From UBA11957 sp963603285 (GTDB lineage Bacteria; Bacillota; Clostridia; Lachnospirales; Lachnospiraceae), in the NCBI GenBank assembly GCA_963603285.1, contig CAVCMG010000010.1, forward strand, positions 25,470 to 89,469: 64,000 bases of DNA. Reading direction: 5' to 3'. The notes under the pieces are model-generated. The model was given only the letters and a program-made list of their open reading frames with translations. It had not been told where the DNA came from and searched no databases. The position numbers and the translations under genes were made by a program. This document shows positions 8,304 through 16,264 of the stretch, piece after piece. How positions within the stretch are numbered: the first letter of the stretch is position 1; every line of letters begins with the position of its first letter.

Positions 8304-9149
8304 ATGGCTGAACAACATACAACACCAATGCCCAAGTTTTATCCCAACGATCCCTGCCCCTGTCACAGCGGTAAGAAATACAAACACTGCTGCCAGAAAC
8401 AGGAAAAGCGCAGCCGCTATCTCTGGGATAATTTTCATGCGACCTATCTGGATCCGCAATATACGGCCAACACACTGGCCGACACTGCCCCCGGCATAAC
8501 CGCCTTTTTCAACGAACGTGTATCCCGGCTGAAAAAGCCGCTCTTTTTCTGTCTGAATCCGGACAGCGACCGTGTGGTACGCTCCTACGATCTGACCGAT
8601 GCGTATCTGCTGGTTTTCAGGGAGCTGCCGGTTCCGACAGACTACACCATGGAGACGGCACACGAAATCGAACGTCTCGTATACATGGAAGCCGGATTTC
8701 CCAAAGCCGTGATCCGCGAGGGTGTGAACGCCAACACCTATCTGGCCACTTCGCTGAATCATATGCTGTCCGCACCGCTGATCGATTCCCATATCGAGCC
8801 GTACGGCTTTGACTTTGTCAATATGCTGGTACATGAGCTGCAGGTACAGCTCCCGATGCTGCAGAACTATCCGTCGGAGGAGCATGTTTCGTCCCACGAC
8901 CGTTATCTGATCGGCAGTCTTTTGGTCCAGCAGCTGTTAAAATGGCATCTGATGGATGACAGCTACACCTGCCCGTATATCCCGGTCTACGAGGTGAAGT
9001 TCCCGACGATTCTGGAGGAATCGCAAAAGCGCTTCCAGTATATTCTGGACTACGGCTACGATACACCCGAAAAAGTGGAGCATCTGTTACGTTATTTTAT
9101 CGAGATCAATCATCTGGAAGATGTTCTGGATGTGCAGACTATATCATAA
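8304..9149 (+). CDS. SEC-C zinc-motif protein of unknown function
   Basis: 281 residues from ATG 8304, with AAAGGAGG ten bases upstream. Residues 17-30 hold a SEC-C zinc-binding motif, CPCHSGKKYKHCC, as in the C-terminus of SecA, where it binds zinc. Here it is N-terminal and followed by ~250 residues with no membrane segment and no recognised catalytic motif. Proteins like this are common in clostridia and uncharacterised. It is 12 bases upstream of metA and shares its promoter, but I see no evidence of a methionine role. Confidence 0.8.
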   Translation: MAEQHTTPMPKFYPNDPCPCHSGKKYKHCCQKQEKRSRYLWDNFHATYLDPQYTANTLADTAPGITAFFNERVSRLKKPLFFCLNPDSDRVVRSYDLTDAYLLVFRELPVPTDYTMETAHEIERLVYMEAGFPKAVIREGVNANTYLATSLNHMLSAPLIDSHIEPYGFDFVNMLVHELQVQLPMLQNYPSEEHVSSHDRYLIGSLLVQQLLKWHLMDDSYTCPYIPVYEVKFPTILEESQKRFQYILDYGYDTPEKVEHLLRYFIEINHLEDVLDVQTIS

Positions 9150-9161
9150 GGAGGAAAACCC

Positions 9162-10091
9162 ATGCCTATTCGTATTCCCGATTCCCTGCCGGCCCATGCC
9201 ACGCTGGAATCTGAAAATATTTTTGTTATGACCGAGTTTCGTGCGATGCATCAGGATATCCGTCCGCTGGACGTTCTGATCTTGAACCTGATGCCCACGA
9301 AGATTACAACGGAGACACAGCTGCTCCGCAAGCTGTCCAATACGCCGCTGCAGATCCATGTAGAGTTTCTGCAGACCGCCAGCTATATCCCGACCCATGC
9401 AGACCCGAGCCATATGGAGCAGTTTTACTATACCTTTGACCAGATCAAGGATCGCCGCTACGATGGCATGATCATTACGGGTGCACCGCTCGACTATGTC
9501 AAGTGTGAAGATGTGGCCTACTGGGATGAGATCTGCAAGATCATGGAATGGACAAAGACACATGTACACTGTACATTCCATCTGTGCTGGGGCGCTTACG
9601 CCGGCCTGTATTACCATTACGGTATCGAAAAGCTGGATCTGGAGCGAAAGCTGTTTGGTATCTACCCGCACAAAATCATGAAGCCGACTTCACCACTGTT
9701 CCGTGGCTTTGACGATATCTTTATGGCACCGCACTCCCGTGCTACGGATGTGCGTGTTTCGGATGTGGAGGCTGTGCCGGAACTGGAGGTTATGGCTGTT
9801 ACGGAGGGCGGCAGTCTGGCGATCGCCAAGACAAAGGACAGCCGGCAGTTCTTTGTAACCTGTCATGCGGAATATGATGTGGATACGCTGGCCCAGGAGT
9901 ATTTCCGGGATATGAAGAAAGGACTGACAACGGTGGATCTGCCGGTAAACTATTTCCCGGACGATGATCCTGAAAAGGCACCGGTGGTGACATGGCGTTC
10001 TACCGGTCAGCTGTTGTATTCGAACTGGCTGAACTTCTATGTATACCAGAGTACGCCGTATGATCTGTACAGTAAGGAAACGAAATTCTAA
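9162..10091 (+). CDS. metA: homoserine O-acyltransferase MetA, probably acetyl-specific
   Basis: 309 residues, full length for MetA. The catalytic triad can be placed: Cys142 in FHLCWGAYAG, with His235 and Glu237 in TCHAEYD. It activates L-homoserine by acylation for methionine synthesis. Position 111, within ITGAPLDYV, is Asp. Published work on this family links Gly111 (E. coli) to succinyl-CoA and Glu111 (Bacillus cereus) to acetyl-CoA, so an acidic residue here argues for homoserine O-acetyltransferase activity despite the usual succinyltransferase annotation. The ribosome binding site AAGGAGG lies just before the ATG. It is the second gene of a two-gene operon and is followed by a terminator. 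Confidence 0.93.
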   Translation: MPIRIPDSLPAHATLESENIFVMTEFRAMHQDIRPLDVLILNLMPTKITTETQLLRKLSNTPLQIHVEFLQTASYIPTHADPSHMEQFYYTFDQIKDRRYDGMIITGAPLDYVKCEDVAYWDEICKIMEWTKTHVHCTFHLCWGAYAGLYYHYGIEKLDLERKLFGIYPHKIMKPTSPLFRGFDDIFMAPHSRATDVRVSDVEAVPELEVMAVTEGGSLAIAKTKDSRQFFVTCHAEYDVDTLAQEYFRDMKKGLTTVDLPVNYFPDDDPEKAPVVTWRSTGQLLYSNWLNFYVYQSTPYDLYSKETKF

Positions 10092-10106
10092 ATTTCTGAT
10101 GTAAAA

Positions 10107-10155
10107 ATATCGGGAAAAGCAGCTGACATTTGCCTGTTTTTCCCGATTTATTTTT
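10107..10155 (+). terminator. metA terminator
   Basis: ATCGGGAAAA pairs with TTTTCCCGAT around a short loop and is followed by TTATTTTT on the plus strand. Confidence 0.75.
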
Positions 10156-10160
10156 CATAT

Positions 10161-10189
10161 AAAAAAGAGGGCTTCTGACCCTCTTTTTT
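10161..10189. terminator. bidirectional terminator between metA and the trigger-factor-like gene
   Basis: AAAAAAGAGGG and CCCTCTTTTTT pair across a 7-base loop. A- and T-tracts flank both sides, so it can serve both converging transcripts. Confidence 0.75.
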
Positions 10190-10200
10190 ATATGTGCATA

Positions 10201-11535
10201 TTAGCTTAACGGCTGTAATACCTCTTTGGTAATGGAGGTTTCTGTCTCGGTGGACTGGGAAGTCTCCGTCTCAGCTGCATTGGAAGAAGCTGCGGGAGCC
10301 TCGGACTCAGCTGCTGTGCTGGTTTCAGCTGCGGCAGAGCTGGCTTCAGCAGTTTCGCTGGTTTCGCTGGTCTCATCGACGGCTACTGTGGTCTCTGTGA
10401 CGCTGGCGTTGTCGATGATGATCTTGTTGATGCGCTGGAGCATCAGGGACTGTTCTACACTGAAACGGTCGTAGTAGTTAAAGAACTGGTCTTCTGTCAC
10501 ACCGGACTGGGAAATCAGATCCTGCAGGCTCTGCTGGTACTCGGCATCATCAGCGGAGATACCCTCGGCTTTCTCGATCGCAGCCATCACAAGGATCTGG
10601 CCTGCCATGCTCTTGCCGTACATCTGGACCATATTGTCGTAATCGGCTACGCTTAAGCTGTTGTTTTTCAGATAATCCTCCAGCGTGATGTTATTGGAGC
10701 TGCAGTAGGTATCCATATAATTTTCATAGTAATATCTGCCGTACTGTACCAGGGCATCCGGGTATTCGTTGATCACGGAATTTTCGAGAACAGTCTGCCA
10801 TGCTTCGCTTTCCATGGTATTCTCGGCCTCGGTATTGTTATCTGTCTCCAGCTGTACACGGATCTCACGGTTATAATCCGCTACGGAGGTATATTCTGTA
10901 TTGGCCTTTACCCACTCCTCGGAAATCGCTTTGGAGGATTCCTGTACTTTATTAACAGTTACGGTAAAGGTAACAGCCTTGCCGCTGAGGGCTTCGGTAT
11001 AGTTTTTCGGGAAGGTCAGGTTCAGAGTAACGGTATCACCGGCTTTGGCACCGATCAGGCCGTCCTCGAAGCCGTCGATAAAGCTGTGGCTGCCAAGCTT
11101 CAGATCATAACCGGAGGCTGTACCGCCATCAAACTGTTCGCCGTCCATCGTACCGACATAATCGATATTGACGGTATCGCCTTCCTGTGCCGCACGGTCT
11201 ACCTCGACAAGCGTATTTTCCAGTGCATCAGCTACGGCATTATCTACGTCCTCATCGGTAACCTCTTTTACCTTCTTGGTCAGCTTCAGGCCCTTGTACT
11301 CGCCAAGCTTTACCACCTTGTCCAGATCGATATCCTTTGTCAGATCTGACAGGGTCGTGGGCGCTACATAATCATCCGGCACCTGTACCTGTGACAGGGT
11401 CATATCGGAGGAGCTCTCAGCCACTACGCTGCTGCCGGAGGCTGTAGAACTCTGTGCATCATCCTTTTTTCCGCAGCCGGTAACAGCCATCGTCAGGGCT
11501 AAGAGACCGCAGAGCAGTATATATCTTTTCTTCAT
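10201..11535 (-). CDS. trigger-factor-like FKBP-type peptidyl-prolyl isomerase, lipoprotein
   Basis: 444 residues. The N-terminus is a lipoprotein signal, MKKRYILLCGLLALTMAVTGC, with lipidation expected at Cys21. Residues ~115-200 form an FKBP domain (GDTVNIDYVGTMDGEQFDGG, then SHSFIDGFEDGLIGAKAGD). Residues ~200-390 resemble the helical substrate-cradling part of trigger factor. The ribosome-binding N-domain is absent, replaced by signal and linker. A Ser/Thr/Glu/Ala-rich tail of ~55 residues ends the protein. It would fold exported proteins at the outer face of the membrane. It is monocistronic, with an extended -10 promoter. It is not the cytoplasmic tig gene. Confidence 0.82.
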   Translation of the reverse strand: MKKRYILLCGLLALTMAVTGCGKKDDAQSSTASGSSVVAESSSDMTLSQVQVPDDYVAPTTLSDLTKDIDLDKVVKLGEYKGLKLTKKVKEVTDEDVDNAVADALENTLVEVDRAAQEGDTVNIDYVGTMDGEQFDGGTASGYDLKLGSHSFIDGFEDGLIGAKAGDTVTLNLTFPKNYTEALSGKAVTFTVTVNKVQESSKAISEEWVKANTEYTSVADYNREIRVQLETDNNTEAENTMESEAWQTVLENSVINEYPDALVQYGRYYYENYMDTYCSSNNITLEDYLKNNSLSVADYDNMVQMYGKSMAGQILVMAAIEKAEGISADDAEYQQSLQDLISQSGVTEDQFFNYYDRFSVEQSLMLQRINKIIIDNASVTETTVAVDETSETSETAEASSAAAETSTAAESEAPAASSNAAETETSQSTETETSITKEVLQPLS

Positions 11536-11580
11536 ATTTTATCTCCATTTCTTTTGCATTTTGCGTCAATCGCGCTCATT

Positions 11581-11609
11581 ATTATAGCATTATTCCCCCG
11601 GTATGTACA
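11581..11609 (-). promoter_or_regulatory. promoter of the trigger-factor-like gene
   Basis: Minus strand TGTACA, 17 bases, then TGC-TATAAT (extended -10). Confidence 0.6.
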
Positions 11610-11647
11610 GTAATTCAAAGAAAAAGCGGTCAAAAGGCAAAAATGAA

Positions 11648-11676
11648 TTGCCAATTACCGGTAACAATGCTAGAAT
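11648..11676 (+). promoter_or_regulatory. promoter of the 151-aa membrane protein gene
   Basis: TTGCCA (11648-11653), 17 bases, TAGAAT (11671-11676) with TGC before the -10. It drives the gene starting at 11713. Confidence 0.65.
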
Positions 11677-11712
11677 ATACAGTGATTATTTTTGAAGTTT
11701 AGGAGGCATATT

Positions 11713-12168
11713 ATGAAAGTCTGGCAGATCCTTCTGATTATTTTGGTAATCGTGGTTGCCGTTCTGGCTGTTCTGTACTTTGTTGGCAAACGTATGGAAA
11801 AGAAGCAGGCAGAGCAGCAGGAGCAGATGGAAGCTATGAAACAGCAGGTTTCCATGCTGATTATCGATAAAAAGAAACTCAAGCTCAAAGAATCCGGGCT
11901 TCCCCAGATGGTCATTGATCAGACGCCCAAGTACATGCGTCGTGCCAAGCTGCCCATCGTCAAGGCCAAGATCGGTCCCAAGATCATGACGATGATCGCT
12001 GACGAACGTATCTTTGATCAGATTCCGATCAAGAAAGAAGTCAAGGCTACGATCAGTGGACTCTACATCACCGACGTACGTGGCATCCGCGGACCGCTGG
12101 AGCATCAGGAAAAGAAAAAGGGATTCATGGACAAGCTCAGAGACAAGGTCAACAGCCCGTCCAAATAA
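11713..12168 (+). CDS. small membrane-anchored hypothetical protein
   Basis: 151 residues from the ATG at 11713, with AGGAGG seven bases upstream. One N-terminal helix (about residues 4-24, ILLIILVIVVAVLAVLYFV) is followed by a charged coiled-coil-like stretch rich in Glu, Gln and Lys (25-60). The rest is a basic soluble part with many Lys and repeated KIGPKIM/IPIKKEV segments. It is probably anchored with the bulk in the cytoplasm, given the positive charges after the helix. The gene is monocistronic, with its own promoter and terminator. I do not recognise the family. Confidence 0.7.
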   Translation: MKVWQILLIILVIVVAVLAVLYFVGKRMEKKQAEQQEQMEAMKQQVSMLIIDKKKLKLKESGLPQMVIDQTPKYMRRAKLPIVKAKIGPKIMTMIADERIFDQIPIKKEVKATISGLYITDVRGIRGPLEHQEKKKGFMDKLRDKVNSPSK

Positions 12169-12182
12169 TCCGTACATACAAA

Positions 12183-12216
12183 ACAGGCATCGTCAATAGA
12201 CGATGCCTGTTTTGTT
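12183..12216. terminator. bidirectional terminator
   Basis: ACAGGCATCGTC pairs perfectly with GACGATGCCTGT across an AATA loop. TTTTGTTTT follows on the plus strand and TTTTGT on the minus strand. Confidence 0.85.
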
Positions 12217-12250
12217 TTCAGGCTGGCAGTTTTTCTCTATATTATATTTC

Positions 12251-13180
12251 TTAACTGTCCATCCTCATACTAATCGGTAACTGGGCGAGAATGATAGCTG
12301 CGAATATAATGACACAACCGAGGATTTCCCGGGTGGTGAGCTTCTGGTCAAGGATGATCCATCCGGCGAGGACGGAAAAGACGGATTCTAGGCTCATAAG
12401 CAGGGATGCTACGGTTGGGTTCAGTCCGTTCTGGCCGATAATCTGCAGGGTGTAGGCTACGCCGCAGGACATGATGCCGGCGTACAGGATCGGGATCCAG
12501 GCGTTCCAGGACTGGAGGGCGGGGAGCCAGGACTGAAATCCGGCGACGGAATGGTGCATATCTACAAAAAATGTCGGGATCAGTCCGATCAGTCCGGAGA
12601 CGATGAACTGGATGGAGGACAGGCGCACGCCGTCAACCAGCGGGGAAAAATGATCCACCAGTAAAATATGCAGGGAAAAGCATACGGAGCAGATGATCAC
12701 AAGCCCATCCGAAAACCGCAGGGCAAATCCGGTCGTGCCGTTCATGCAGAGCAGGTACAGACCGGCAAGGGTCAGTACGACGCCAATCCAGATATTCCAG
12801 CCACATTTCTTTTTCAGAAACAGTCCCAGAATCGGTACCAGCAGAATATAGCAGGCCGTCAGGAAACCGGCTTTTCCGGCTTCTGTGCCCAGATTGATGC
12901 CCAGCTGCTGAAAGGAGCTGGCCACAAACATCACACAGCCGCAGGCGATACCGCCGGTGAGCAGTGTTTTATTTTCGGCGGCAGTTTTGGGGTTACGGTT
13001 CGTCTTTTTATCCAGTACGTGGATCACCGGGATCAGCACGATACCGCCGATCAGGGAACGGATACAGTTAAAGGAGAAGGCTCCTACAGCATCGCCACCG
13101 GTGGTCTGCGCGACAAATGCTATGCCCCAGATCAGAGCTGTCAGAACCAACAGACAGGAATTTCTTACTTTCTGACTCAT
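12251..13180 (-). CDS. EamA-family (DMT) membrane transporter
   Basis: 309 residues with about ten hydrophobic helices arranged as two EamA repeats. The first starts ALIWGIAFVAQ and the second DGLVIICSVCFSLHILLVD. Near the end, GLNPTVASLLMSLESVFSVLAGWIILDQ is the typical last-repeat signature. These proteins export amino acids, metabolites or nucleosides, and the substrate is unknown here. The ATG overlaps the stop of the DegV gene by four bases (ATGA), so translation is coupled. Confidence 0.85.
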   Translation of the reverse strand: MSQKVRNSCLLVLTALIWGIAFVAQTTGGDAVGAFSFNCIRSLIGGIVLIPVIHVLDKKTNRNPKTAAENKTLLTGGIACGCVMFVASSFQQLGINLGTEAGKAGFLTACYILLVPILGLFLKKKCGWNIWIGVVLTLAGLYLLCMNGTTGFALRFSDGLVIICSVCFSLHILLVDHFSPLVDGVRLSSIQFIVSGLIGLIPTFFVDMHHSVAGFQSWLPALQSWNAWIPILYAGIMSCGVAYTLQIIGQNGLNPTVASLLMSLESVFSVLAGWIILDQKLTTREILGCVIIFAAIILAQLPISMRMDS

Positions 13181-14088
13181 GCCTGCCCTCCTTTTGCCTT
13201 ATCCAGCGCATAGAGCTCCTTCGGGCGACAGGAACAGCCGATGCCCAGTCCGTCCGGGCCAATATGGCAGGATACGCCAAGGGACAGATCATCGCGCAGG
13301 ATATCTTCACCCGGAAAGGCTTCCCGGATCTGTTCCAGCCAGCCTTCGGTTGTCTCTGTATCCGCACTTGACGCAGCCAGAATACGCACCTCACCGGCCT
13401 CATATTCCTCGGAAAACTTTGTCAGCAGATCATTTTTCAGTGCCTCAATCATCACTGTGCGCGCTTTTTTCGTTCCTCTGCAATTCTTAAAAGAATCCAG
13501 TTTCCCCACATCAAAGGACAATATTGGCTTGATATTCAAAAGGGAGCCAATCGCTGCGGAGCTTGCCGAGATACGGCCGCCGCGTTTTAAATAGGTCAGA
13601 TCGGAAACTGCCACATAGATATTCATACGATCACGCACACGCTCCAGAATCTCCTTGCATTCAGCTGCGCTGTACCCAGCCTCGATCAGGTCGATGGCGT
13701 CCAGAATGGACTGGTGCATCAGGGTTGAAACACGGCCATTGTCCACGACAAACACACGGCCCTCATAGGGTTCGTCCAGTGCCAGCATATTTGCGGTATC
13801 GCAGGAGCTGCTGAGGCCGCTGCTGATCGGGATATACAGAATTGTATCGTACAGCGCAAGCGCCTTGTCCCAGATTTCCATAACAGCTGCCGGAGACGGC
13901 TGGGAGGTGGAAACGTTTGCCCCGCTCTTTAATCGACTGAAAAACGCCTCCCTTGTCAGCGTTACATCCTCATAATAACAGGTCTCATCAAAATAAAAAG
14001 GCATCGAAAGCACCATGATCTCGAGCCTTCCTGCCATTTTCTGTGTAATACTGCTGTGACTGTCCGTCACGATTCCTATTTTTCTCAT
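13177..14088 (-). CDS. DegV-family fatty-acid-binding protein
   Basis: 303 residues. It opens with IGIVTDSHSSI, the DegV start motif (Asp-Ser near residue 8). It continues with MPFYFDE, a TSQPSPAAV segment that lines the fatty-acid pocket in known structures, and ISSGLSSSCDTA. FakB-type members of the family carry a fatty acid to a FakA kinase. No FakA is nearby, so the role may differ. It is the first gene of a two-gene unit with the EamA transporter, behind a perfect-consensus promoter. Confidence 0.88.
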   Translation of the reverse strand: MRKIGIVTDSHSSITQKMAGRLEIMVLSMPFYFDETCYYEDVTLTREAFFSRLKSGANVSTSQPSPAAVMEIWDKALALYDTILYIPISSGLSSSCDTANMLALDEPYEGRVFVVDNGRVSTLMHQSILDAIDLIEAGYSAAECKEILERVRDRMNIYVAVSDLTYLKRGGRISASSAAIGSLLNIKPILSFDVGKLDSFKNCRGTKKARTVMIEALKNDLLTKFSEEYEAGEVRILAASSADTETTEGWLEQIREAFPGEDILRDDLSLGVSCHIGPDGLGIGCSCRPKELYALDKAKGGQA

Positions 14089-14141
14089 AATGGTATGACC
14101 TGACTTTCAAAAATACTTTGTGTTTTAAAATATCAACGAAG

Positions 14142-14170
14142 ATTATACGGTTTTCCCTCTGACCTGTCAA
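14142..14170 (-). promoter_or_regulatory. promoter of the degV-eamA operon
   Basis: Exact TTGACA (14165-14170) and TATAAT (14142-14147) on the minus strand, 17-base spacer. Confidence 0.85.
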
Positions 14171-14311
14171 GAACGACATGTCCTTTTTTGTACAACGATT
14201 CCCGGACAGCTGTGAAACATATTTTGTATCTTTTCCAGAAGAATTTCCATGATTTCCCGACATACTTTTGCTCTCTGCTGCAGATACTTTTCAAAAAGGA
14301 GGGTTTTGTCT

Positions 14312-14743
14312 ATGATTTCTGATACGACATATTTATTACGCGAATGTAACTCCGGCTGCAAGATGGCATCCGGCGCTATGGAGCAGGTGATGCCCCATGT
14401 CCGCGACCAGAAGCTTTCGGATCTGCTGCACAAATACAACGAAAAGCATCTGGATATCGGTGCCAGCTGCCATGAGCTGCTGACCGAGGACGGAGATAAT
14501 GGGAAAGATCCCCATCCTCTGACACGCGCCATGTCCTGGATGAGCACGGAGATGAAGCTGAATATCAGTGACGATAACAGCACCGTGGCAGGACTTCTGA
14601 TGGACGGCTGCAGTATGGGGATCAAATCCTTAAGCCGCTATCTGAACCAGTACCCGGAGGCCTCCGGGGAAAGCCGGGATCTTACCAAAAAACTCATCCA
14701 TCTGGAAGAGGACTTTATGGTGCAGCTCAAAAGCTTTGTCTGA
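14312..14743 (+). CDS. four-helix (ferritin-like) hypothetical protein
   Basis: 143 residues from ATG 14312, preceded by AAAGGAGGG. It has long amphipathic helices, with NSGCKMASGAMEQVMPHV, LHKYNEKHLDIGASCHELL and the HLEEDFMVQL end. The pattern recalls DUF2383/DUF892-like ferritin-fold proteins, with His and Glu spaced to bind metal, although a full diiron ligand set is not clear. No signal peptide. It is a lone plus-strand gene, ending six bases before the convergent membrane glycosyltransferase gene. The role may be stress or metal related. That is inference only. Confidence 0.65.
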   Translation: MISDTTYLLRECNSGCKMASGAMEQVMPHVRDQKLSDLLHKYNEKHLDIGASCHELLTEDGDNGKDPHPLTRAMSWMSTEMKLNISDDNSTVAGLLMDGCSMGIKSLSRYLNQYPEASGESRDLTKKLIHLEEDFMVQLKSFV

Positions 14744-14749
14744 GGCTTC

Positions 14750-16255
14750 CTAGACCTTTGGCATATAGCACCGGAAATGTCCGACCGTCTGCGCGTAGTC
14801 CAGCTTTTCCTCAATAAAGGACTCCACCGCGCGGCGGGGATACTGATACTGATCGCTCAAATCCGACGGTATCAGATACATAGCCTGACCGCTGGTATAC
14901 AGCGTATCCTCCAGACATTCCTCCGGCGTTTTCTGGCCCAGATTGCCGACCAGAAACATATCCGTATATTTATGGTAGATATTCGAAGGGATCAGATACT
15001 TCACAGCCTCGTTGTCAAGAATATAGACATCGAAACCATTCTCTTTTCTGAGTCGTACCTCCTCCACGATATCCCGGTAATCCGCTTCCTCGTCACGGTC
15101 GATAAAGATGCCATGAAAATGCGGTATATCCGTCAAAAGGACACTGTCCTGCAGCACATCGTAAGGCTTGACGCAGGCAATATCCACCACGCAGGCCACA
15201 ACTACCCCGGCAACGGTCACCCGCACCAGCCAGAAACGCTGCAGCCATGCCAGATACGGCAGCACCAGCACCAGAAACGGGAACAGGCAGGTCAGGATAT
15301 GGTAGGAATTGCACAGCGGATACAGGTTGATGCAGCCAAGGACACTGTACAGCAGCACGATACATCCCATGCGGCCCTTTTCATTCTTCCGGTTGCGCAG
15401 GGTATAGACAACACCTAGGAAAACAGCTGCCAGAAAGACAATGCCCGTGGCCATATATTCGGGATCCTCCGTCATATATTCCCAGAGCATCAAACGGCTG
15501 GAAAAGGTCGAGATCCCTTTCAGGCTCATATCGATAAAATCATCCCAGCTGCCGGTTCCCAGCAGATAAAACAGGACAAAAAAGCACGGCACACTCGATC
15601 CAGCCAGCCGGGCAAAAAATGCCTTTAACACCCGTTTTCTGTCCTGCCGGTACATAAAGCCCAGAAGCAGTACACTGCACCAGGCCGCCAGCGCCACAAA
15701 GCCGCCAAACGTCTGCTTGCACATGATCGCCGCACCGGCAAAAAGCCCCGTTACCAGCTGACAGCGGATGGAAAAATACCTCTCAGCCGAAACCCGCTGT
15801 CGTAAAAAGCACACATCCCTGTACATACTGAAAAGCTGCACGGCAAGGATCGAGCAGCTGTATTCGTAAAACACATTATAATCAAAGCATAACAGAAACG
15901 CCAACGGCAAAACCAGCCGTCCGGCGCCCTTTACCTCCAAAAGTCCGGCAAACAGATATAACAGATAACAGATCGCAGCAAACAAAAGCGCGCCCAGCAT
16001 CCGTGTCACCAGAAGCTCTCTGCCAAATACTGTCAGAGCCAGCCCGTGGATCATCGCAAACAGCGGTGTCTGCAGCAGGTTAAAATCCCGGTAGGGCACA
16101 ATCCCCATCGCCATATTGTTGCCGAAGGTAAAATTCCACAGCTCATCTACATTACCCAGCCGCCGGAAAAAACCAAGCACAGCGGCCAGAAGCAGGAAAA
16201 GCAAAAAGGCAGCTATCCGTTTCTGCCTTTCCTGCATGGATCGTATCGCTTTCAT
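14750..16255 (-). CDS. polytopic membrane glycosyltransferase-like protein (GT-C type)
   Basis: 501 residues with about ten to eleven hydrophobic helices, followed by a soluble C-terminal domain of ~130 residues. After the first helix, GNVDELWNFTFG holds an acidic pair placed like the catalytic Asp/Glu of GT-C enzymes (ArnT/PMT family), which use polyprenyl-linked sugars on the outer face of the membrane. The acceptor is unknown. It sits nine bases downstream of the citrate synthase gene, with no clear metabolic link. It may be a polytopic protein of another family, but the loop and topology favour GT-C. Confidence 0.65.
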   Translation of the reverse strand: MKAIRSMQERQKRIAAFLLFLLLAAVLGFFRRLGNVDELWNFTFGNNMAMGIVPYRDFNLLQTPLFAMIHGLALTVFGRELLVTRMLGALLFAAICYLLYLFAGLLEVKGAGRLVLPLAFLLCFDYNVFYEYSCSILAVQLFSMYRDVCFLRQRVSAERYFSIRCQLVTGLFAGAAIMCKQTFGGFVALAAWCSVLLLGFMYRQDRKRVLKAFFARLAGSSVPCFFVLFYLLGTGSWDDFIDMSLKGISTFSSRLMLWEYMTEDPEYMATGIVFLAAVFLGVVYTLRNRKNEKGRMGCIVLLYSVLGCINLYPLCNSYHILTCLFPFLVLVLPYLAWLQRFWLVRVTVAGVVVACVVDIACVKPYDVLQDSVLLTDIPHFHGIFIDRDEEADYRDIVEEVRLRKENGFDVYILDNEAVKYLIPSNIYHKYTDMFLVGNLGQKTPEECLEDTLYTSGQAMYLIPSDLSDQYQYPRRAVESFIEEKLDYAQTVGHFRCYMPKV

Positions 16256-16264
16256 TGCCCTCTC

